Positions 49,992-56,451 of a stretch of 56,451 bases of DNA are shown here, in pieces (positions within the stretch are counted from its first letter, which is position 1; every line of letters begins with the position of its first letter). The position numbers and the translations under genes are program-made. The notes under the pieces are model-generated. The model saw only the letters and a program-made list of their open reading frames with translations, searched no databases and had not been told where the DNA came from. Source of the stretch: an uncultured Bacteroidales bacterium (GTDB lineage: Bacteria; Bacteroidota; Bacteroidia; Bacteroidales; Paludibacteraceae); NCBI GenBank assembly GCA_900319645.1, contig ONPG01000015.1, positions 1-56,451 on the forward strand, given 5' to 3'.

Positions 49992-51146
49992 ATGAGAAAG
50001 TTTTTACCCCTTATGCTTGCAGCCCTTACCTTTGCTGCTTGCACAAATTCAAATGAACAAATAGTAAATGACAAAATGGTAAATGAGAAGATGGAGCTCA
50101 GTTTTACGAATGAGCAGGCAGTGTGGATGAGTGTCATCGCTTGCGATGAGGCAAAGGGAGACCTGGTAGCTCTGGAGTCGGCTATTCATAATGGTCTGGA
50201 GGCTGAGTTGACGGTTAGTCAGATCAAGGAAGCACTCTCGCAGTTGTATGCATACACGGGTTTTCCGAGAAGCCTGAATGCGCTGGGCGTGTTGCAGCGT
50301 GTTATCGGAGATCGTCAGGCGAAAGGCGTGAAAGTTATTATGGGCGAGGATGCAAGTCCGCTCAGCGATGACTACGATGCACTTAAAGAAGGTACGCGCG
50401 TGCAGACGCAACTGGTCGGCAAGGCTTTTGAGTATGAGTTTGCGGAGGCGACGGATTATTACCTGAAAGCGCATTTGTTCGGGGATATTTTTGCTCGCGA
50501 TAACTTGACTTATGCCGACCGTGAGTTGGTGACCGTTTCGGCCTTGAGCGGTTTGGAAGGCGTAGAACCGCAACTCAAAGCCCACATCGCCGGCGCACGC
50601 AATATGGGTGTGACCGAAGAGCAGTTGCAAGGCATTGTGGTTGCTCTCGCGGCGAATGGTCTTCTGAACGAAGCAGGACGTTTGGCGAAAGCTTATGATG
50701 AGTTATCTAACAGCGATAGCGGTCTAACAGAGGAACGGTCTAACAGCGTAAGCGGTCCAACAACGAAGTGGTCTGTTGGCTCTCCCAACTCCGCTTATGC
50801 GCAGTATTTTGTGGGTCAGAGTTTTCTGCAGCCGTATTTCGGCGGTGTGGCGAATGTGACATTCGAGCCGCGATGCCGCAATAACTGGCATATTCACCAC
50901 AAAGCCGTGCAAGTGCTGATCTGCGTGAGTGGAAAGGGTTGGTATCAGGAGTGGAACAAACCCACTGTTCCGCTTACTCCGGGAACCGTGATTGCTATTC
51001 CCGAAGGCGTCAAACACTGGCATGGAGCCGCGGCTGACTCGTGGATGCAGCATTTGGCGATTCACACCCAAGAGCAACCGGGCGCTACGAACGAATGGCT
51101 CGAACCGGTTAGTGAGGAACAATATAAAAAAATATACAATGAGTAA
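49992..51146 (+). CDS. Carboxymuconolactone decarboxylase-cupin lipoprotein
   Basis: The 384-aa lipoprotein (lipobox FAAC, Cys17) has two AhpD/CMD-type helical repeats (about residues 40-115 and 140-235: SQLYAYTGFPRSLNAL; GVTEEQLQGIVVALAANGL) and a C-terminal cupin (about 275-375: NNWHIHHKAVQVLICVSGKGWYQ, GVKHWHGAA). Such fusions occur with flavodoxin-type genes in Bacteroidota and are thought to handle reactive carbonyl or quinone-type compounds; this is inference. The linker 238-262 and residues 21-34 consist of in-frame repeats (SNSDSGLTEERSNSVSG; VNDKMVNEKM). Confidence 0.88.
   Translation: MRKFLPLMLAALTFAACTNSNEQIVNDKMVNEKMELSFTNEQAVWMSVIACDEAKGDLVALESAIHNGLEAELTVSQIKEALSQLYAYTGFPRSLNALGVLQRVIGDRQAKGVKVIMGEDASPLSDDYDALKEGTRVQTQLVGKAFEYEFAEATDYYLKAHLFGDIFARDNLTYADRELVTVSALSGLEGVEPQLKAHIAGARNMGVTEEQLQGIVVALAANGLLNEAGRLAKAYDELSNSDSGLTEERSNSVSGPTTKWSVGSPNSAYAQYFVGQSFLQPYFGGVANVTFEPRCRNNWHIHHKAVQVLICVSGKGWYQEWNKPTVPLTPGTVIAIPEGVKHWHGAAADSWMQHLAIHTQEQPGATNEWLEPVSEEQYKKIYNE
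50705..50783 (+). repeat. In-frame SNSxSGLT repeat in the CMD-cupin gene
   Basis: Four to five units of CGGTCTAACAGCGATAG type (variants AGAGGAA, AGCGTAAG, AACGAAG) encode SNSDSGLTEERSNSVSGPTT in the CMD-cupin linker. Confidence 0.85.
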
Positions 51147-51272
51147 AGTAGTTATTATCTCTACCTCTCTCCGTGCGGGATCGAACAGCCACGCGCTGGC
51201 GTGAATGATCCGCACGAGATTTCCGGCAACGACAAGCTCCAAGAAGCGTACGAATTGGGCAAAAATATCTAA
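51139..51272 (+). pseudogene. Flavodoxin-like gene with a large internal deletion
   Basis: The ATG overlaps the CMD-cupin stop and gives MSKVVIISTSLRAGSNSHAL, the FMN-binding N-terminus of a flavodoxin. It reaches TGA at once, while another frame continues NDPHEISGNDKLQEAYELGK to a normal flavodoxin C-terminus. About 400 bp of the middle is missing. Confidence 0.85.
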
Positions 51273-51294
51273 TCAAACTGCCCAGTTAAAGCAA

Positions 51295-51340
51295 AAATCC
51301 GACATACATTTGCGTATGTGGGATTTTTTTTGTACCTTTG
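51295..51340 (+). promoter_or_regulatory. Terminator hairpin carrying the next promoter's -33 box
   Basis: AAATCC-g-ACATAC (51295-51307) pairs with GTATGT-g-GGATTT (51314-51326). The loop carries TTTG (51309-51312), which is 20 nt from TACCTTTG (51333-51340). Confidence 0.85.
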
Positions 51341-51365
51341 CGCTCGAAATAACAAAGTCGCATTT

Positions 51366-51710
51366 ATGAATGTCGAGGAAATTCGCGATTACTGCCTTTC
51401 TTTAGGCTCGGACGTAGAAGAGAAACTGCCTTTTGTCCGATTCAAGAACGGCGAGGGAGTGCTGGTCTTTTATGTCTGCGGACATATGTTTTGTTTCTTT
51501 GATTTGAATGATTTTCAGGTCATTTCGCTCAAGTGTCAGCCCGAGCGGATCGACGAACTGAAAGCCCGATACGATTGTATCGGCAACCCGTACAACGAGT
51601 CGCCCAAACACTGGATAGGTCTTGACCCGCACACTTCGCCGGCCGCGCTCGCCAAAGACCTCATCCGCAATTCATACGAGATTGTCAAAGCCAAATACAC
51701 CAAGAAATGA
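51366..51710 (+). CDS. MmcQ/YjbR-family protein
   Basis: The 114-aa cytosolic protein has the YjbR-like features MNVEEIRDYCLSLGSDVEEKLPF, FCFFDLNDFQVISLKC and SPKHWIGLDPHTSPAALAKDL. The family has a CyaY-like fold and is often annotated as DNA-binding. It overlaps the next gene by 4 nt. Confidence 0.85.
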   Translation: MNVEEIRDYCLSLGSDVEEKLPFVRFKNGEGVLVFYVCGHMFCFFDLNDFQVISLKCQPERIDELKARYDCIGNPYNESPKHWIGLDPHTSPAALAKDLIRNSYEIVKAKYTKK

Positions 51711-53410
51711 ATATACAATCCTTGAAACAACGTCTGTCGCTGCGAAACATCAGTGAGACGCTTCTACGCGTAATAAAACGCTTTCCTGTAACGACCGGAT
51801 TACTGGTTGCCCTGACCGCGGTACTTTCTTATCTGCTTGCTACAGAGACCGACCCCGGCCGCAAACTATTGTGCCTTCTTGCCTTTATGTCTGCCGGCAT
51901 CGTCATCAGCCTTGCCACCTCGTTATGGGGAGAAGAACAACGTGACCAACGGCGTAGATGGATAGTAGAAAGCGTGTCGCTTGCCCTTTGCGCGGTCTAT
52001 TGCGTTCTGCTTTTTCTGACGGACGTGATACCTAACCGCGGACTGCCTGCGTTCATTATCGGCAACGCAGCATGGATAGCACTTGTCGTACTGCTCATCC
52101 CGTTCGGCTCTTTCTTGCGCGAAAAAGACGACCTCAAAGTCTGGCATTTCATTCTGTCGCTTTGCGGAGTTTTGCTCATCAGCGGTGTGGTAGCATGGGT
52201 GATGACTGGCGGTCTGGAAGGACTTCTCTACGGAACGGCGGCACTCTTTGATTTCGAACCCGGTAAGAAATTGCCCGCGATTATTATGATTGTGTGCTCG
52301 ATATTGCTCTTTGGGATGGTGTTTCTGGCACTTATCCCCCAGGCAGAACGCAAACACAACGATTCGGCGTCAATGCCCTCGTCCCTCACGAAAATCGTCT
52401 CATGGTTGTTATTGCCGTTGCTCGGCTGTTACATCTTGGTGCTCTATGCTTATGGCATCAATATCCTGATTCATTGGGAACTGCCCAAAGGTATGATTTC
52501 GGGGCTGGTTTCGGCTGTAATGGCAGTTTATGTCCTATGTTATGTACTCCTGTATCCGCAGGTGACGCACAAAGAATCATGGCAAAGCAAAGCCCTGACA
52601 CGCTGGCTTCCGATAGCTATCCTGCCGATGTTAGTGCTGATGTCTGTGGGCGTTGTGCGACGGTTTGTGGACTATGGTGTCACTCCTCCACGGCTTTACC
52701 TTCTGACCTTGCTGCTGTGGTTCTATGCCATCTGTATCGTCATGCTCGTAGTGCCGCGCAAACGCTTCCATTGGATTGCATTCTCCTTCGCGGCTCTGTT
52801 TATCATCTCATCCGGACATCCGCTCAATTATTACCGTCTCTGCAGGCCCTATTTGTCTGCGAAAATAGACCGGATGATTGCCCAGAAAGGGCTGCAAGTG
52901 CCGTTCAAATGGTATTCCCTGTATCAAGAATCGTCGGAGAACGATGAATTGGACAAACTGGATAAAGAAATAACCTATATGAAAAGTTGTTACGGAAAGG
53001 AATACGTCAGTCGTTGGGTGGGCGATAGCGAGCGGTATGTTTCCGGGGAAAGCGAATCAGGAGCAACGCGTGTACAAATCCGGAATATATTCTATACCCG
53101 ACAGGCTTCCGGAAACCTTTGTCCGCAGGGATATGCTACTTTCCGATGGGTGGACACCAGCTCCGATGAGTTAGCTGCCAAACTGACGGAAGACAGTATA
53201 GTGAACGGTGTATTGCACGTGCCGTATAAGGATGCTATTCTTTTGTTTGACACCGTTGCTATCCGGCAGGCAAACCAAGACAAAGGACATCTTGTTATTC
53301 CTTCCTTGAACGGCAAAGTGGCATGTTCGGCACAATATATTTCTATTTCCACGTATTCGGACAGCACGATTGAAATCCGGTATAGTGGCTATATGTTTAC
53401 AAAAGAATGA
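51707..53410 (+). CDS. DUF4153 membrane protein
   Basis: The 567-aa protein has about 11-12 TM helices in residues 25-375 (for example VTTGLLVALTAVLSYLLA, FALLFIISS region) and a long soluble C-terminal domain. It fits the DUF4153 family of unknown function. The frame starts at 51707, overlapping mmcQ-like gene by 4 nt, and its end overlaps the acetyltransferase gene by 4 nt. Confidence 0.75.
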   Translation: MNIQSLKQRLSLRNISETLLRVIKRFPVTTGLLVALTAVLSYLLATETDPGRKLLCLLAFMSAGIVISLATSLWGEEQRDQRRRWIVESVSLALCAVYCVLLFLTDVIPNRGLPAFIIGNAAWIALVVLLIPFGSFLREKDDLKVWHFILSLCGVLLISGVVAWVMTGGLEGLLYGTAALFDFEPGKKLPAIIMIVCSILLFGMVFLALIPQAERKHNDSASMPSSLTKIVSWLLLPLLGCYILVLYAYGINILIHWELPKGMISGLVSAVMAVYVLCYVLLYPQVTHKESWQSKALTRWLPIAILPMLVLMSVGVVRRFVDYGVTPPRLYLLTLLLWFYAICIVMLVVPRKRFHWIAFSFAALFIISSGHPLNYYRLCRPYLSAKIDRMIAQKGLQVPFKWYSLYQESSENDELDKLDKEITYMKSCYGKEYVSRWVGDSERYVSGESESGATRVQIRNIFYTRQASGNLCPQGYATFRWVDTSSDELAAKLTEDSIVNGVLHVPYKDAILLFDTVAIRQANQDKGHLVIPSLNGKVACSAQYISISTYSDSTIEIRYSGYMFTKE

Positions 53411-53964
53411 GGACAGAACGAGAGAAAATGTTGTCAGGCGAAGTGTATGACGCCTGTGACGCGGAGTTGTTGGAAGACCTCAACCGCGTGAAAGTGCTTT
53501 GCCAGCAGTACAACAACCTGCTGCCGACGGATTTTGCGGGACGAAACAAGATGATCCGTGAGATCTTGGGTCAGGCGGATGAAGACACGTTCATCAATCA
53601 GCCTTTCTATTGCGACTACGGCAAGCACATCCGCGTCGGCAAACGGTTCTTTGCTAACTTCGGTTTTACCGTCTTGGACGAGGCGTATGTGACCATCGGC
53701 GATGATTGTTTCTTAGGACCGGGCGTGCATATCTACTGCGCGTGCCATAGTACCGATCCGCGTGAACGCAGGACCCGTCAGGAGTGGGCAAAACCCGTGA
53801 CCATCGGCAATGATGTGTGGATAGGCGGCAACGTAACTATCCTGCCCGGCATCACCATCGGCGATAACTGTACGATAGGAGCCGGATCGGTCATCACGCA
53901 CGACATTCCCGCTAACTCCATCGCCGCCGGCAATCCGGCGAAAGTGATTAAAACGATTCAATAA
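53407..53964 (+). CDS. maa: Maltose/galactoside-type O-acetyltransferase
   Basis: The 185-aa left-handed beta-helix (hexapeptide) enzyme transfers acetyl from CoA to sugars. It has the N-terminal maltose-acetyltransferase motif MLSGEVYDACDAELLEDL, hexapeptide turns (IGDDCFLGPGVHIYCACHS with catalytic His) and NVTILPGITIGDNCTIGAGS. The ATG overlaps the DUF4153 stop, and a flavodoxin gene follows by 8 nt. Confidence 0.9.
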   Translation: MRTEREKMLSGEVYDACDAELLEDLNRVKVLCQQYNNLLPTDFAGRNKMIREILGQADEDTFINQPFYCDYGKHIRVGKRFFANFGFTVLDEAYVTIGDDCFLGPGVHIYCACHSTDPRERRTRQEWAKPVTIGNDVWIGGNVTILPGITIGDNCTIGAGSVITHDIPANSIAAGNPAKVIKTIQ

Positions 53965-53972
53965 GAAATACT

Positions 53973-54626
53973 ATGAAAGCGATCTTTATCAACGGATCTC
54001 CGCGGAAGAACAAAAACACCGCGCAGATGTTGGAAGCCGCCATGAAAGGCGCGCAGGAAGCCGGAGCGGAAGTGGAGCTGATTCATCTCTACGGCCTCAA
54101 TTACAAAGGTTGTATGAGTTGTTTCCTTTGCAAACGCAAGGGCAATACGGCGAATGGTCTGTGCGGTTTCAAGGACGAGTTGCAGCCCGTCCTGGAGAAG
54201 GCTATCAATGCTGACGTGCTGGTTATCGGTTCGCCTGTCTATGACTCGTTCCCGACAGGCATGGCGCGTGCGTTCATCGAGCGGCTGGTATTCCCTGCGG
54301 TCAATTACAACGACTACTCCCAACCGCTCATCCGCAAGCCGCTCCAGTGTGCGACCATCTATACGATGAACGCGCCGGAAAACCTGATGCAACCGCTGCA
54401 CTACGACATCATCTTAGGCGAGAGCAACCGCGTGCTGGGTATCTTCGGCGGTCAGCCGGAAATGCTTTGTTCGCACGAGACCTACCAGTTCAACGACTAC
54501 TCCAAATACGAGACCGCTGTGGATGAACCTACGCGTGCGCACATCCGCGAGACCCGTTTCCCGCAGGACTTACAGAAAGCGTACGACCTCGGCAAACGCC
54601 TTGTAGAGAAAGCGAAAGCACTATAA
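53973..54626 (+). CDS. Flavodoxin family NAD(P)H-dependent oxidoreductase
   Basis: The 217-aa protein has the FMN loop KAIFINGSPRKNKNTAQML, a CMSCFLCKRKG cysteine motif, and VIGSPVYDSFPTGMARAFIERL. It probably reduces quinones or nitro compounds. It is the last gene of the mmcQ-DUF4153-maa group and the longest of the flavodoxins in the region. Confidence 0.88.
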   Translation: MKAIFINGSPRKNKNTAQMLEAAMKGAQEAGAEVELIHLYGLNYKGCMSCFLCKRKGNTANGLCGFKDELQPVLEKAINADVLVIGSPVYDSFPTGMARAFIERLVFPAVNYNDYSQPLIRKPLQCATIYTMNAPENLMQPLHYDIILGESNRVLGIFGGQPEMLCSHETYQFNDYSKYETAVDEPTRAHIRETRFPQDLQKAYDLGKRLVEKAKAL

Positions 54627-54703
54627 GCACATCGGCGTTGGCCGTTGGCTTGATATTTCAAGATCACGAGGTTACGATATCTCACAAAAAAACGCCGTTT
54701 GCT

Positions 54704-54734
54704 CTTGTGTAATTCAAAAAAAGCAGTACCTTTG
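54704..54734 (+). promoter_or_regulatory. Promoter of the truncated WYL copy
   Basis: CTTG (54704-54707), 19 nt, TACCTTTG (54727-54734). It is duplicated with the gene start at 55243-55274. Confidence 0.8.
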
Positions 54735-54756
54735 CAGGTCATTTGATAAATACGCT

Positions 54757-55050
54757 ATGCCGGTAACGAAACAAAAACTCATACGACACTATGCCATGGA
54801 CCGATGTTTGAGAAATCAGACACGGAGGTACTATATTGAGGATTTGTTGGCAGAATGCAATAAAGCGCTGGAAGCAAACTTGTCAGTCGCAACGGACGAA
54901 TCACAATCGACAATTACGATTGTCGCATCGTCTAAAGATTCGACAATTACGATTGCCGAATGTTCGTCCGCAAAATCGGCAGTCGTAACTGCCGAATTAC
55001 AAACCATTGATTGGAGCAACGCCGTTGCCCCAATTAGAGAATCAAGGTAA
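54757..55050 (+). pseudogene. Truncated 5' copy of the WYL regulator gene
   Basis: The first 41 codons (MPVTKQKLIRHYAMDRCLRN onward to LAECNKALEA) match the WYL gene at 55297 with about four base changes in 120. After TGTCAG the sequence changes into a palindrome-rich stretch (54893-55095), and the frame ends at 55050. It has its own promoter. Confidence 0.8.
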
Positions 55051-55095
55051 ACAAACTGATTCTAAACAAGTTGCGAATTGTGGCAACGGCGTTGC
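54893..55095. other. Palindrome-rich segment with several hairpins
   Basis: An outer stem CGGACGAA/TTCGTCCG (54893-54900 with 54963-54970) encloses CGACAATtacgATTGTCG (54908-54925) and ATTCG.CAATtacgATTG.CGAAT (54938-54961). It is followed by CGGCAGTcgtaACTGCCG (54977-54994) and GCAACGccGTTGC-type palindromes at 55016-55028 and 55083-55095. CAATTAGAGAATCAAGG occurs twice. No known RNA family is recognised. The remaining stretch to 55242 has no gene. Confidence 0.65.
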
Positions 55096-55242
55096 TACAA
55101 TTAGAGAATCAAGGCGAATTTCTCACAAACATACAAGATTTATATAGGCAGAGTTTCGGGAACAAGGCTCTGTTTTTTGTGCCTGCTTTCCGGCTTGCAG
55201 ATATATCAAAATTTGTAAAAATCAAAAATACTACCTTATATA

Positions 55243-55274
55243 TTTGTGTAATTCAAAAAAAAGCAGTACCTTTG
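55243..55274 (+). promoter_or_regulatory. WYL regulator promoter
   Basis: TTTG (55243-55246), 20 nt, TACCTTTG (55267-55274). Confidence 0.85.
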
Positions 55275-55296
55275 CAAGCCATTAGAAAAATACGCT

Positions 55297-56286
55297 ATGC
55301 CGGTAACGAAACAAAAACTCATACGACACTATGCCTTGGATCGATGTTTGAGAAATCAGACACGGCGATACTATATTGAGGATTTGTTGGCAGAATGCAA
55401 TAAAGCGCTGGAAGCAAAAGATTGTCAGCCTATTAGTCTTCGGACTGTTAAATATGACTTGAATGAGTTTGAGACTCTTTATAACACAATTATTGCGCAC
55501 ATTCCAGATAGTCACGGTCGTATCTACTACCGCTATGAAGATCCGAAATTCAGCTTGCAACAATCGGTTCTGTCAGACGATGAGGTAGCCAAATTGAAAG
55601 ATACGCTTCTGATGCTTAGTCGTTTCAAAGGTCTTCCGCAATTCGAGTGGATGACCGAGCTGGTCACTAAGATTGAAGCCAAACTGAATCTCGATGCGCA
55701 TACCGAATCGGTTATCGGTTTTGAAGCGAACGAGTATCTGCAAGGATTGGAATATCTCGAACCGCTATTTGATTATATCAGCAATCAGCAGACAATAGAT
55801 ATTACTTATCATCCGTACGACAAACCTGCTTTCGTTTGCACGATTCATCCGTATTATATCAAGCAGCACAACTCGCGGTGGTTCTTGCTCGCCATGAATA
55901 ACCAAACGCAGAAGATCATGCTTTTGGCGTTAGACCGCATACAAGACTTGCACCTTTCTACTATCGCATATGTGCCCGCGGAAATAGATTTCGCAGAGTA
56001 TTTTGATGATGTAATAGGCGTGACTATTCCGCAGGATGCAGAACCGGAACATATATTCCTGCGTTTCTCTCAACATCGTTTGCCATATGTGCTCTCAAAG
56101 CCTTTGCATCACTCCCAGAAGATTAAAGACAAAGAGCAAGGCATTATTGAGATAACCGTTATTCCAAACCGCGAATTGGAAGCGCAACTCCTTTGGTTCG
56201 GAGATGATGTCGAAGTGCTGCAACCGGAAACACTCCGCCAGCAAATAGCCGAAAAGATTGCAAAAATGCACGATTTATACAAATAA
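55297..56286 (+). CDS. WYL-domain transcriptional regulator
   Basis: The 329-aa protein has an N-terminal helix-turn-helix (about residues 1-70, CLRNQTRRYYIEDLLAECN; ISLRTVKYDLNEFE), a WYL ligand-sensing domain (about 150-235, IDITYHPYDKP; HPYYIKQHNSRWFLLA) and a C-terminal WCX-type extension. Such regulators often control defence operons by sensing nucleic acids or nucleotides. A YhcG/DUF1016 gene starts 28 nt downstream, consistent with that. Confidence 0.9.
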   Translation: MPVTKQKLIRHYALDRCLRNQTRRYYIEDLLAECNKALEAKDCQPISLRTVKYDLNEFETLYNTIIAHIPDSHGRIYYRYEDPKFSLQQSVLSDDEVAKLKDTLLMLSRFKGLPQFEWMTELVTKIEAKLNLDAHTESVIGFEANEYLQGLEYLEPLFDYISNQQTIDITYHPYDKPAFVCTIHPYYIKQHNSRWFLLAMNNQTQKIMLLALDRIQDLHLSTIAYVPAEIDFAEYFDDVIGVTIPQDAEPEHIFLRFSQHRLPYVLSKPLHHSQKIKDKEQGIIEITVIPNRELEAQLLWFGDDVEVLQPETLRQQIAEKIAKMHDLYK

Positions 56287-56313
56287 TAAGTACCTTAAAA
56301 TATCCATAATTAT

Positions 56314-56451
56314 ATGGCAGATATAGAGAAAATATCATCTTCTTTCCTTCCACAGGAATATCCTCATTGGCGTGACGAAATCATTTCGCTAATTGAGCGT
56401 TCAAAACTGCAAGCCGTACTTAATGTCAATAAAGAGATGCTTGCGCTCTAT
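56314..56451 (+). CDS. YhcG/DUF1016 nuclease, 5' end only
   Basis: Only the first 46 codons are inside the window: MADIEKISSSFLPQEYPHWR, then ISLIERSKLQAVLNVNKEML. The latter matches the N-terminal helical DUF1016_N domain of PDDEXK nucleases of the YhcG type, which often occur with restriction systems. The rest is beyond the window. Confidence 0.6.
   Translation, partial: MADIEKISSSFLPQEYPHWRDEIISLIERSKLQAVLNVNKEMLALY

Overview
The window looks like a chromosomal segment of a gut- or rumen-type Bacteroidales (phylum Bacteroidota). The evidence is the many TTTG-N19/20-TAnnTTTG promoters, lipoproteins with SPII lipoboxes, and families typical of the phylum (DUF4290, UxaC of the Bacteroides type, DUF4153, a DUF3037/HipA-like pair, TonB with a proline-rich linker). 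No rRNA, tRNA or CRISPR array was seen.

Layout. (1) 1-25.4 kb is mostly housekeeping. It holds an M23-like protein, a frameshifted uronate isomerase (uxaC), a polyprenyl synthetase, and a seven-gene minus-strand run (exo/endonuclease, DUF4290, prs, M28 peptidase, lipoprotein, sufC, short sufD) that appears to start from one promoter near 9.15 kb. It continues with a cysteine desulfidase-like gene, ssb, a surface-polysaccharide group (FemAB/GNAT-like, GT4, asparagine-synthase-like, flippase), tonB, recG, tamB and an AraC regulator. (2) 25.4-40.9 kb is an accessory/defence island. It carries a small membrane protein coupled to a GIY-YIG-helicase restriction gene with a split Eco57I-type methylase, then a highly structured 270-nt spacer. 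Next is a five-gene operon: HipA-like kinase, DUF3037, an unrecognised 235-aa protein, SIR2 and HerA. A secreted amidohydrolase and a secreted flavodoxin follow, then a UDG-like/DUF4236/membrane-protein operon next to a 132-nt nested hairpin. (3) 40.9-56.4 kb holds a Schlafen/AlbA-type ATPase regulator and a redox cluster (Fe-ADH, ABM lipoprotein, three flavodoxin-like genes or relics, CMD-cupin lipoprotein). It also holds an MBOAT/SGNH acylation pair flanked by direct repeats, Fic, DUF4153, an acetyltransferase, a duplicated WYL regulator and the start of a YhcG/DUF1016 nuclease.

The least expected signal is a set of short quasi-tandem repeats that recur inside unrelated genes in the same reading frame. 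One encodes SNSxSGLT in an M28 peptidase, an amidohydrolase and a CMD-cupin protein; another encodes VQSDxVQSTK in two more genes; others enter sufD and a GT4. They usually lie in linkers or loops, and related copies lie between genes. Several dispersed structured elements (about 80-180 nt) and fused terminator-promoters are also present.

The strongest candidate for an undescribed system is the HipA-like kinase/DUF3037/unknown/SIR2/HerA operon, bounded on one side by the structured spacer. SIR2-HerA itself is an established anti-phage pair; the other three genes and the RNA-like spacer are the new part. All functional calls come from reading the sequence; no database search was run.
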